Origin: Bradyrhizobium sp. AZCC 2262
Lineage (GTDB): Bacteria; Pseudomonadota; Alphaproteobacteria; Rhizobiales; Xanthobacteraceae
Length of the DNA stretch: 64,000 nt
NCBI RefSeq assembly: GCF_036924535.1
Contig: NZ_JAZHRT010000001.1
Coordinates: 5,580,001 to 5,644,000, forward strand
Direction of reading: 5' to 3'
Shown: positions 26,237 to 34,579 of the stretch, one piece after another
Position numbering within the stretch: the first letter of the stretch is position 1
Layout of the letters: each line of letters opens with the position of its first letter
The notes under the pieces: model-generated
What the model was told of the DNA's origin: nothing
Databases searched by the model: none
What the model saw: the letters and a program-made list of their open reading frames with translations, nothing else
Translations under genes and position numbers: made by a program

Positions 26237-26844
26237 ACCCCGTCCCTCACCTGCTTCGCGTCCGCCATCGTAAAGAACTCGCCCCCGGACTCGATGCCGA
26301 ACATCGGCTGACCATCGACCACCCGCTCTTCCCCCATGTCAACCAGATCGTAGTAGAGCGCGCGGGTCACTTTCGCCCACAGACCGGCGCGGACGTGGAG
26401 GTAGGGCGTCAGCCCGCCATCGGCGGCCATCTCGAACCGCAGGCGATGGGCGGAATCGCATGGCACCCAGTCGTCAACGTTGGTGCGAAAGCGCAGCAGC
26501 CGACCGCGATCGCCGGCCTCGTTTTGCATCTCCACCGCCATGAACGGCGCGTCGTCGACGCGGATGCCGACCTTCTCGACCGGGGTCACGAGAAAGTGCT
26601 TGCCGTCTTCGCGCTTGAGAATGGTCGAAAACAGCCGCACCAGCGCCGGCCGCCCGATCGGCGTCCCCATATAGAACCACGTACCATCGCTGGCGATTCG
26701 CATGTCGAGGTCGCCGCAGAACGGCGGATTCCACAGATGGACCGGAGGAAGCCCCTTGCCCGCCGGGGTGGCGTTGGCGGCTTCCCTCGCAGCGACGGTT
26801 AGTCCTTCGAGACCCTGAGTGCCGGTTTGCCCTTGCTTTGCCAT
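26233..26844 (-). CDS. DUF1285 domain protein
   Basis: The 203-residue protein carries the DUF1285 pattern: PPVHLWNPPFCGDLDMRIASDGTWFYMGTPIGRPALVRLFSTILKREDGKHFLVTPVEKVGI falls in residues 32-95. The family has a characterised beta-sandwich structure but no known function. The ATG at 26844 gives a Gln/Gly-rich N-terminus; an ATG further up at 26889 is possible. It is the first gene of the minus-strand unit and is divergent from moxR across 260 bases. Confidence 0.82.
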   Translation of the reverse strand: MAKQGQTGTQGLEGLTVAAREAANATPAGKGLPPVHLWNPPFCGDLDMRIASDGTWFYMGTPIGRPALVRLFSTILKREDGKHFLVTPVEKVGIRVDDAPFMAVEMQNEAGDRGRLLRFRTNVDDWVPCDSAHRLRFEMAADGGLTPYLHVRAGLWAKVTRALYYDLVDMGEERVVDGQPMFGIESGGEFFTMADAKQVRDGV

Positions 26845-27104
26845 TGTTTGCCCTGAGTCTCGGCACGTCATCTGGCACGATTGGTGCACGTATACCGAGA
26901 TATGTGTTCCCGACGGTGTGTGTCCGTACTATTGCGGATGGGTCGCCATATCGTGATGCCGTTCATACCCCGAAACACCGATAATGTGGGGATACTTTAA
27001 TTCAACGAATACATAGCCTTTGCGCAGGGTTTAGCATGAGGTTCGTGGCATGACGACGCAACCAGCGGTGTCATCAAGCGGTTAGACGGTTGAAGGAGAA
27101 AGAC
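26845..27104. other. Divergent promoter region, DUF1285 operon and moxR operon
   Basis: The 260 bases are AT-richer than the surroundings (for example GATAATGTGGGGATACTTTAATTC near 26981) and should hold both promoters. AAGGAG at about 27093 serves the moxR start. I see no clear operator palindrome and no gene. Confidence 0.45.
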
Positions 27105-28106
27105 ATGGCGAGTGCAGACGGTGTCGAGAAACTCGAGGACGCGGTCGTCCGGTCGGCGGAGCAGGTCGCCGGCCAGATCCGCGCCGCGAAGGAAGCGATC
27201 TCCACCGTCATCTTCGGCCAGGACCGGGTGATCGAAAACACCCTGGTGACGATCCTGTCCGGCGGCCACGCGCTGCTGATCGGCGTTCCCGGCCTCGCCA
27301 AGACCAAGCTTGTCGAAACGTTGGGCATCACGCTCGGGCTGGACGCCAAGCGCATCCAGTTCACGCCGGACCTGATGCCCTCGGATATTCTGGGCGCCGA
27401 GGTGCTGGACGAGAGCAACTCCGGCAAACGGTCGTTCCGCTTCATCTCCGGACCGATTTTTGCGCAGCTCCTGATGGCCGACGAGATCAACCGCGCCAGC
27501 CCGCGTACGCAATCGGCGCTGCTGCAAGCCATGCAGGAACAGCACATTACCGTTGCAGGCGCGCGGCATGATCTCCCAAAACCCTTCCATGTGCTCGCCA
27601 CGCAAAACCCGCTGGAGCAGGAAGGCACCTATCCGCTGCCCGAGGCGCAGCTCGACCGCTTCCTGATGGAGATCGACGTCGATTATCCCGACCGCGACGC
27701 CGAACGCCGCATCCTGTTTGAAACGACGGGCGCGGAAGAGACGCTCGCCAAGGCCTCGATGGACGCGGAAATCCTGATCGCGGCGCAGCGGCTGGTGCGG
27801 CGTCTGCCGGTCGGCGACAGCGTCGTCGAGGCGATCCTGTCGCTGGTGCGCGCTGCGCGCCCGAGTTCCGAAGACGGCGGCGACAAGCTGATCGCCTGGG
27901 GACCGGGCCCGCGCGCCAGCCAGTCGCTGATGCTGGCGGTCCGCGCCCGCGCGCTGCTCGACGGCCGGCTCGCGCCCTCGATCGACGACGTGCTCGATCT
28001 CGCCGAACCCATTCTCAAGCACCGCATGGCGCTGACTTTCGCGGCGCGCGCGGAAGGCCGCACCATTCCCGACGTGATCAGACAATTGAAGACGCGGATC
28101 GGTTGA
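27105..28106 (+). CDS. MoxR-type AAA+ ATPase
   Basis: The 333-residue AAA+ protein has Walker A GVPGLAKT near residue 60, Walker B LMADEINRASPRTQSALLQAMQE, sensor 1 ATQNPLEQEGTYPLPEAQLDRFL and a helical C-terminal lid. MoxR proteins act as chaperones that load metal or activate protein complexes with VWA-domain partners. The ATG at 27105 follows AAGGAGAAAGAC. Its TGA overlaps the ATG of the DUF58 gene (TGATG), so the operon is translationally coupled. Confidence 0.93.
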   Translation: MASADGVEKLEDAVVRSAEQVAGQIRAAKEAISTVIFGQDRVIENTLVTILSGGHALLIGVPGLAKTKLVETLGITLGLDAKRIQFTPDLMPSDILGAEVLDESNSGKRSFRFISGPIFAQLLMADEINRASPRTQSALLQAMQEQHITVAGARHDLPKPFHVLATQNPLEQEGTYPLPEAQLDRFLMEIDVDYPDRDAERRILFETTGAEETLAKASMDAEILIAAQRLVRRLPVGDSVVEAILSLVRAARPSSEDGGDKLIAWGPGPRASQSLMLAVRARALLDGRLAPSIDDVLDLAEPILKHRMALTFAARAEGRTIPDVIRQLKTRIG

Positions 28107-29050
28107 TGGCCGCAAAGACCAGCCACGAGGCCAGGGAGATTTTAGCAATCCGACGTGCCGATGGCGAAAGCCGAACGCTCGCCGCATCGCTGCCCCGTCT
28201 CGTGCTCGAAGCCCGCCGTATTGCTGCCAACGTCATCCATGGCCTGCATGGCAGGCGCCGCGCCGGCGCCGGCGAGAGCTTCTGGCAATATCGCCGCTTC
28301 GTCTCCGGCGAGCCGTCGCAGAATGTCGACTGGCGCCGCTCGGCGCGCGACGATCATCTCTACGTCCGCGAGCAGGAATGGGAGGCTGCGCATACCGTGT
28401 GGCTGTGGCCCGACCGTTCGCCGTCGATGGCGTTTGCTTCCAAGGGCGCGCGCGACTCCAAGCTGGAGCGTGGCCTGATCGTTACGTTTGCACTCGCCGA
28501 ACTGCTGGTTTCGGGCGGCGAACGCGTCGGCATTCCCGGCCTGATGAACCCGACCGCAAGCCGCAACGTGATCGACAAGATGGCGCAGGCGATGCTGCAC
28601 GACGATGCGGTGCGCGCCAGCCTGCCGCCGTCCTTTGTCCCGTCGGCGCTGGCCGAAATTGTCGTGCTGTCCGATTTGTGGTCGCCGATGAGCGAGATCA
28701 GGTTGATGCTCGCCGGGCTTTCAGCCTCCGGCGCCCATGGTTCCCTGATCCAGGTGGTCGATCCTGCCGAAGAAACCTTTCCCTATGCCGGCCGGATCGA
28801 ATTCGTCGAGCCGGAAGGATTCGGCGTCATCACCGCCGGCCGCGCCGAGAGCTGGGCCAGCGACTATGTGGCGCGCGTGGCACTTCATCGCGACGAAATC
28901 CGCAGCGAGACCAACCGGCTCGACTGGTTGTTCTCGACCCACACCACCAGCCGTTCCGCCGCCGAACTCCTGCTGTTCCTGCATTCGGGCATGATGGCAG
29001 CCAAGGGAAGCGCGCGCGGCTCAACCGTCAAGGCGGGGCGTAGCGCATGA
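28106..29050 (+). CDS. DUF58 domain protein
   Basis: The 314-residue product has the DUF58 hallmark FWQYRRFVSGEPSQNVDWRRSARDDHLYVREQEWE around residues 58-93, then a degenerate VWA-like part (WPDRSPSMAF in place of the MIDAS motif DxSxS). DUF58 proteins normally pair with MoxR ATPases. The start overlaps the moxR stop, and its stop overlaps the next ATG (29047). The Asp-Arg-Ser-Pro-Ser sequence keeps the D-x-S-x-S metal-binding pattern. Confidence 0.88.
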   Translation: MAAKTSHEAREILAIRRADGESRTLAASLPRLVLEARRIAANVIHGLHGRRRAGAGESFWQYRRFVSGEPSQNVDWRRSARDDHLYVREQEWEAAHTVWLWPDRSPSMAFASKGARDSKLERGLIVTFALAELLVSGGERVGIPGLMNPTASRNVIDKMAQAMLHDDAVRASLPPSFVPSALAEIVVLSDLWSPMSEIRLMLAGLSASGAHGSLIQVVDPAEETFPYAGRIEFVEPEGFGVITAGRAESWASDYVARVALHRDEIRSETNRLDWLFSTHTTSRSAAELLLFLHSGMMAAKGSARGSTVKAGRSA

Positions 29051-31860
29051 TCGCGGGGCTCCCCCTCACCTTTGCGCAACCGCTGCTCCTGCTCGGCCTG
29101 TTGAGCCTGCCGGTGCTGTGGTGGCTGCTGCGCGTGATGCCGCCGCGGCCGAGGCGGATCGAGTTTCCGCCGACCCGGCTGTTGTTCGACATCAGGCCCC
29201 GGGAAGAAACTCCGTCGCGGACGCCGTGGTGGCTGACGGCGTTGCGCCTCGCCGCCGCGGCACTGGTCATCCTTGCCGCCGCAGGCCCGATCTGGAATCC
29301 GCAGACCGGGGTCGGCGGCAGCAACGCGCCATTGGTGATCCTGCTCGACGACGGCTGGAGCGCGGCTGCAAGCTGGGACACAAGGGTCAAGGCAGCGGAC
29401 GAACTGATCGCCAACGCCGACAACGACCGCCGCGGCGTCGCGCTCGTTCCGCTCTCCGATCCTGCGCGCGACATCACGCTGATGCCGGCCGGCACCGCGC
29501 GGGTCGCGCTGCGCCAGATTTCGCCAAAACCCTATTCGATCGACCGCGTCGACACGCTCGGCGCGCTCGACCGCTTCCTGAAGACGACCGGTGATACCGA
29601 GATCGCGTGGCTGTCCGACGGCGTCGACACCGGGCGCGGCACTGAATTCGTCGAAAATCTCGGCAAGACCATCGGCGACCGCAAGCTGACGGTGTTCGAG
29701 GGCGGCGCGGCCCCGGCGCAGGCGCTGGTCGCCGCTGAAAACGCCGCGGCGAAGATGACGGTCAAGGTGCTGCGCGCCACCGGCGGCCTCGCAGCCGGCA
29801 TGGTTCGCGCGTTCGACGCCAAGGGCTCGCCGATCGGCGAGGCGCGCTACGCGTTCGGCATGCAGGATCGCGAGAGCGAAGCGGCGTTCGACCTGCCCGT
29901 CGAACTCCGCAACGATATTTCGCGGCTGGAAATATCGGGCGAACGATCGGCCGGCGCGGTGCAACTGCTCGACAAGCGATGGCGGCGTCGCGCCGTCGGC
30001 GTCGTCACCGGCGCGACCAGCGATACCGCCCAGCCGCTGTTGGCATCGACCTTCTACCTCACCCGCGCCTTGTCGCCATTCGCCGACGTACGGCTGGGCG
30101 ACCGCGGCGCGCCGCAGCAGGTGATCGCGCAATTCCTCGATCAGCGCTTGCCGATGATCGTGCTTGCCGACGTCGGCACGCTGTCGCCGGAAATTCGCGA
30201 GCGGCTGAACGCATGGATCGATCAGGGCGGCGTGCTGGTGCGCTTCGCAGGCCCCCGTCTGGCGCAGGCCGATGACGATCTGGTGCCGGTGAAACTGCGC
30301 CGCGGCGGCCGCATCCTCGGCGGCAGCCTGACCTGGGAAAAGCCGCAGCATCTGGCTTCCTTCACCGCCGACGGTCCGTTCGCGGGACTTTCCGTGCCCA
30401 AGGACGTCACCGTAAACCGGCAGGTGCTGGCCGAGCCGGATGCGGTGCTGGCAACCAAGACCTGGGCGTCGCTGGAAGACGGCACGCCGCTGGTGACCGG
30501 CGAGCATCGCGGCAGAGGCATCATCAGCCTGTTCCATATCGGCGCCGACTCGCGCTGGTCGGACCTGCCGATGTCCGGCAGCTTCGTCGAGATGCTGCGG
30601 CGGATGGTCGACATGTCCGGCTACACCACAAAGCCCGGCGCGGGCGTTGCAAGCGAGGCGACCAATGTCGAGACCGTGGCGCCGCTGCGCACGCTCGACG
30701 GCTTTGGCGCATTTGGACCTCCGCCATCGAACGCCAAGCCGATGCCGGCGGATTATCGCGACCGCGCGACGTCAGATCATCCGCCGGGCTTCTACGGCCC
30801 GGCCGACGGTCCGATCGCGGTCAACACGCTGGCCCCGGCCGATCGCATCGCGCAGCTCGATACATCCTCGCTGCGCGCGCAGCGCGCCAGCTACACCAAC
30901 GCCGAACCGCGCGATTTGCGCGGCATTCTGCTGTCCTCTTCGCTGGCGCTGTTCCTGATCGACGCGGTCGTGGTCGCGATGCTGGGCGCGGGCCTTGCCG
31001 CGTTGTGGCGGCGGCGCACGGCGGCGGCCACCGTCCTGCTGGCCCTGATTCTATCTGCGACCTCGATCGCGCCTTCGCCGACCCGTGCCGAGAGCAACGA
31101 TGAGTTCGCCATCAAGTCGGTGTCGCAGACGCGCCTTGCCTATGTCGTCACCGGAAATGCCGACGTCGATTCCATCGTCAAGGCCGGCATGGCCGGACTG
31201 ACGCTGTTCCTGGCGCAGCGCACGGCGCTGGAGGCCGGCGATCCCGTCGGCGTTGATCCCGCGCGCGACGAGCTGGCGTTCTTCCCGCTGATCTACTGGC
31301 CGATCGTGCCGGGCGCGCCGAAGCCGCCGCAGGACGCCATCAACCGCATCGACGCCTACATGAAACAGGGCGGCACGGTCGTCTTCGACACCCGCGACGC
31401 CATCGAGGCGCCGCCCGGCGAGAACGGCGCGTCGCAGACGCCGGGCATGCAGACGCTGCGGCAAATTCTTTCCTCGCTCGACGTGCCTGAACTCGAGCCG
31501 GTGCCGCGCGAGCACGTGCTGACCAAGACGTTTTACCTGCTGCGCGACTTCCCCGGCCGCTTCAACTCGGGCCAGACCTGGGTCGAGACCCTGCCGCGCG
31601 AGGATGACGACGACGCGGCCTCGCGCCCGGCGCGTGGCGGCGACGGCGTCTCGCCCATCATCATCACCTCGAACGATCTGGCCGGCGCCTGGGCGCACCG
31701 TCCGGACGGGCAGCCGATGCTGCCGCTGACGCCAGGCGAGCCGCGCCAGCGCGAATTCGCCTTCCGCTCCGGCGTCAACATCGTGATGTACACCCTGACC
31801 GGCAACTACAAGGCCGACCAGGTGCACGCGCCGGCCCTGATCGAGCGGTTGGGGCAATAG
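29047..31860 (+). CDS. BatA-like membrane protein with C-terminal DUF4159 domain
   Basis: The 937-residue protein starts with two BatA-type membrane segments (about 8-30 and 58-80, joined by RPRRIEFPPTRLLFD). A long extracytoplasmic region follows with repeated Rossmann-like elements, then two membrane helices at about 625-670. The final part (about 680-937) is a DUF4159 domain, a GATase1-like fold (YVVTGNADVDSIVKAGM, YWPIVPGAP, YMKQGGTVVFDTRD). Its place in a MoxR/DUF58 operon is standard in Rhizobiales. The function is not established; a cell-envelope assembly role has been suggested for MoxR clusters. Confidence 0.85.
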   Translation: MIAGLPLTFAQPLLLLGLLSLPVLWWLLRVMPPRPRRIEFPPTRLLFDIRPREETPSRTPWWLTALRLAAAALVILAAAGPIWNPQTGVGGSNAPLVILLDDGWSAAASWDTRVKAADELIANADNDRRGVALVPLSDPARDITLMPAGTARVALRQISPKPYSIDRVDTLGALDRFLKTTGDTEIAWLSDGVDTGRGTEFVENLGKTIGDRKLTVFEGGAAPAQALVAAENAAAKMTVKVLRATGGLAAGMVRAFDAKGSPIGEARYAFGMQDRESEAAFDLPVELRNDISRLEISGERSAGAVQLLDKRWRRRAVGVVTGATSDTAQPLLASTFYLTRALSPFADVRLGDRGAPQQVIAQFLDQRLPMIVLADVGTLSPEIRERLNAWIDQGGVLVRFAGPRLAQADDDLVPVKLRRGGRILGGSLTWEKPQHLASFTADGPFAGLSVPKDVTVNRQVLAEPDAVLATKTWASLEDGTPLVTGEHRGRGIISLFHIGADSRWSDLPMSGSFVEMLRRMVDMSGYTTKPGAGVASEATNVETVAPLRTLDGFGAFGPPPSNAKPMPADYRDRATSDHPPGFYGPADGPIAVNTLAPADRIAQLDTSSLRAQRASYTNAEPRDLRGILLSSSLALFLIDAVVVAMLGAGLAALWRRRTAAATVLLALILSATSIAPSPTRAESNDEFAIKSVSQTRLAYVVTGNADVDSIVKAGMAGLTLFLAQRTALEAGDPVGVDPARDELAFFPLIYWPIVPGAPKPPQDAINRIDAYMKQGGTVVFDTRDAIEAPPGENGASQTPGMQTLRQILSSLDVPELEPVPREHVLTKTFYLLRDFPGRFNSGQTWVETLPREDDDDAASRPARGGDGVSPIIITSNDLAGAWAHRPDGQPMLPLTPGEPRQREFAFRSGVNIVMYTLTGNYKADQVHAPALIERLGQ

Positions 31861-31863
31861 GCC

Positions 31864-33927
31864 ATGCAGTACGGCATCGCGTTTACCCCGCTGGTTCCGA
31901 CGATCGTGCTCTGGATCGCGCTGGCCGCGATCGTCGCGATCTCGGTGCTGCTGCTGCTCGGACGGTCGCGCGGGGCTGCCGTGCGCGTCGCGGCGCTGGC
32001 GCTGATCCTGCTGGCGCTCGCCAACCCCTCCTTCACCCGCGAGGACCGCGAGCCGCTATCCTCGGTCGCGGCGATCGTGGTCGACAAGAGCCCGAGCCAG
32101 AATTTCGGCACCCGCAACCAGGAGACGGCCAAGGCGCAGGAAGCGCTGGTCGACACGCTGAAGAAAATCAAGGGACTGGAAGTCCGCGTCGTCGAGGCCG
32201 GACAGGCCGACGGCGAAACCGACGGCACCAAGCTGTTCGGCGCGCTGTCCTCGGCGCTGTCGGACGTTCCCGTCGACCGCGTCGCCGGCGCGTTCCTGAT
32301 CACGGATGGCCGGGTGCACGACATTCCCGCCAACGCCGCCGCCATCGGCTTCCAGGCGCCGGTGCATGCGCTGGTCACCGGACGCAAGGACGAGCGCGAC
32401 CGCCGTATCGCGATTTCGGCCGCGCCGCGGTTTGGCATCGTCGGGCAGCCCCAGACCATCACCTACCGGCTCGACGACCAGGGGGTCACCGGCCAGCGTG
32501 CCAGGATCGTGGTGCGCCGCGACGGCGAGGTGATCAGCGAGCGCAATCTGGTGAGTGGCCAGACCTCCAATGTCGAGGTCGACATCAAGCATGCCGGCTC
32601 GAACATCGTCGAGATCGAGGCCTCGCCGCTCGATAACGAGCTGACGCTGGTCAATAACCGCGCCGTGGTCGCGATCGAAGGCGTGCGCGACAAGCTGCGC
32701 GTGCTGCTGGTATCCGGCGAGCCGCATTCCGGCGAGCGCACCTGGCGCAATCTGTTGAAGTCCGACGCCAGTATCGACCTCGTGCATTTCACGATCCTGC
32801 GTCCGCCGGAGAAGCAGGACGGCACGCCGATCAACGAACTGTCGCTGATCGCGTTTCCGACGCGCGAATTGTTCCAGCAGAAGATCAACGAATTCCAGTT
32901 GATCATCTTCGACCGCTACGCCCGCCAGGGCGTGCTGCCGATCGCCTATTTCGACAACATCGCGCGCTATGTCCGCGCCGGCGGCGCGGTGCTGGTGTCG
33001 GCCGGCCCCGACTACGCCTCCACCACCAGCATCTGGCGCACGCCGCTCGACACGGTGCTGCCGGCAGAACCGGTCGGTGTCACTGAAAAACCGTTCTATG
33101 CGCATCTGAGCGATGCCGGCAAACGCCACCCGGTGACGCGCGGCCTTGAAGGCTCCGCCAGCGAGCCGCCGCGCTGGAGCCGCTTCTTCCGCACCGTGGA
33201 TACGCGCAACGCGATCGGCGCGCCCGTGATGACCGGCGCCGATGGCAAGCCGCTGCTGTTGCTGTCGCGCTTCGGTGAAGGCCGCGTCGCGCTGCTGCTG
33301 TCGGACCACATCTGGCTGTGGGCGCGTGGCTATGAAGGCGGCGGGCCGCATCTGGATCTGCTGCGGCGGACGTCGCACTGGCTGATGAAGCAGCCTGATC
33401 TGGACGAAGAGGCGCTGCGCCTGCAGATCCAGGGCAAAGACCTCGTGGTGCTGCGCCAGACCATGGCCGACAACGTGCCGCCGGTGACCGTGACGTCGCC
33501 GAGCGGCGCCACCAAGGAACTCACGCTGACCGCAAGCGAGCCCGGCACCTGGCGCTCCACCCTTCCCGCCAACGAACTCGGGCTGTGGCAGGCAACCGAT
33601 GGCGCGCTGAAAGCCTTGATCAACGTCGGGCCGACCAACCCGAAGGAATTTTCGGAAGTCACGTCCACCACCGAGATGCTCAAGCCGCTGGCGCAGGCCA
33701 CCGGCGGCGACGCCCGCCGCGTGGTCGACGGCACCAGCGTCGACCTGCCCCGTGTCGTCCCGGTGCGCGCCTCCGGCATCTTCCACGGCGACGGCTGGAT
33801 GGGCGTCAAGATGCGCGACGCCAGCGTCGTGAAGGGCGTCGGTGTACTGCCGATGTTCGCAGGCCTGATCGGGCTGTTGCTGCTGCTCGGCGCGTTCGCC
33901 GCGACCTGGGTGCGCGAGGGGCGTTAG
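31864..33927 (+). CDS. Large membrane protein with GATase1-like region (MoxR operon)
   Basis: The 687-residue protein has two N-terminal membrane helices (about 8-55), a large domain and one C-terminal helix (about 664-682, LPMFAGLIGLLLLLGAFAATWV). The middle contains DKSPSQNFG, which keeps the D-x-S-x-S pattern of VWA domains, and a later LLVSGEPHSGERTWRNLL / LIIFDRYARQGVL / GGAVLVSAGPDYA region like class I glutamine amidotransferases without the catalytic Cys. It follows the DUF4159 gene by 3 bases. It probably forms a membrane complex with it, served by the MoxR ATPase. Confidence 0.78.
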   Translation: MQYGIAFTPLVPTIVLWIALAAIVAISVLLLLGRSRGAAVRVAALALILLALANPSFTREDREPLSSVAAIVVDKSPSQNFGTRNQETAKAQEALVDTLKKIKGLEVRVVEAGQADGETDGTKLFGALSSALSDVPVDRVAGAFLITDGRVHDIPANAAAIGFQAPVHALVTGRKDERDRRIAISAAPRFGIVGQPQTITYRLDDQGVTGQRARIVVRRDGEVISERNLVSGQTSNVEVDIKHAGSNIVEIEASPLDNELTLVNNRAVVAIEGVRDKLRVLLVSGEPHSGERTWRNLLKSDASIDLVHFTILRPPEKQDGTPINELSLIAFPTRELFQQKINEFQLIIFDRYARQGVLPIAYFDNIARYVRAGGAVLVSAGPDYASTTSIWRTPLDTVLPAEPVGVTEKPFYAHLSDAGKRHPVTRGLEGSASEPPRWSRFFRTVDTRNAIGAPVMTGADGKPLLLLSRFGEGRVALLLSDHIWLWARGYEGGGPHLDLLRRTSHWLMKQPDLDEEALRLQIQGKDLVVLRQTMADNVPPVTVTSPSGATKELTLTASEPGTWRSTLPANELGLWQATDGALKALINVGPTNPKEFSEVTSTTEMLKPLAQATGGDARRVVDGTSVDLPRVVPVRASGIFHGDGWMGVKMRDASVVKGVGVLPMFAGLIGLLLLLGAFAATWVREGR

Positions 33928-34028
33928 CCGCGCGGACCCTCGGACGCAAATCGTTGCATCAATCACACAGCTTTCGCCGTTTCACCGCGGCCTGCTTGCG
34001 CTGCGGTTGACTTCGTCCTTCCCTTAAG

Positions 34029-34045
34029 ATGTTATAATATAACAT
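34029..34045. promoter_or_regulatory. Candidate Zur box
   Basis: ATGTTATAATATAACAT is a perfect inverted repeat of two 8-bp arms around one base. It matches the ATGTTATA-N-TATAACAT core of proteobacterial Zur operators. It lies 17 bases before the ATG of the DUF2946 gene, overlapping the place where a promoter would be, so zinc-bound Zur should repress the gene and the TonB receptor behind it. Confidence 0.75.
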
Positions 34046-34061
34046 TGGGACGAAGACCCGG

Positions 34062-34475
34062 ATGAACTGGTTCCGAAAACACGTGAAAACCGGCTCGCGG
34101 CTGGCGCTGTTTGCGCTCGCGATCCAGTTTGCGCTGTCGTTCGGGCATTTCCACGGGGTCGCCGCCCAGGCGGCGCCGGCGATTCAGACCGGTCTGACCA
34201 ATGCCGATCTTGCCATCGCAGCGACCCTTGATGCTCAAGGGATAAACTCCGAAGCGCGGCAGCAGCCTTCCAATCACGATTCCGACCAGCAACGCACCGA
34301 CGCCTGCGCAATCTGCACCGTCGTTTCGCTTGCCAACAATTTCCTGTTCGCCACGCCGCCGCTCTTGGAACTGCCGCAGGCGGTCGAGCTTCTGCACCTG
34401 ACCACTGGCGCCGAGTTCGTGCATCTCGGCTCGATTCATCGCGCGTTCCAGTCCCGCGCGCCTCCCGTCTCCTGA
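34062..34475 (+). CDS. DUF2946-like exported metal-associated protein
   Basis: The 137-residue product has an N-terminal signal or membrane segment (residues 12-27, RLALFALAIQFALSF) followed by the His-rich GHFHG, a polar linker rich in His, Asp and Gln (PSNHDSDQQRTDACAIC) with a Cys-x-x-Cys pair, and a second hydrophobic part. This layout fits the small DUF2946 proteins often found with metal-related TonB receptors. It lies directly behind a Zur-like box and before a TonB receptor gene, which suggests zinc handling. The biochemical role is unknown. Confidence 0.75.
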   Translation: MNWFRKHVKTGSRLALFALAIQFALSFGHFHGVAAQAAPAIQTGLTNADLAIAATLDAQGINSEARQQPSNHDSDQQRTDACAICTVVSLANNFLFATPPLLELPQAVELLHLTTGAEFVHLGSIHRAFQSRAPPVS

Positions 34476-34579
34476 CCTCGATTGATTGATGCACTCCCGA
34501 CGGATTGCCGCGCCCGCGCGGTTTCCGAGGGAAAATCGGAATCGGCCCGTCGCACATTGACGGGATCAGGATCGGGACA

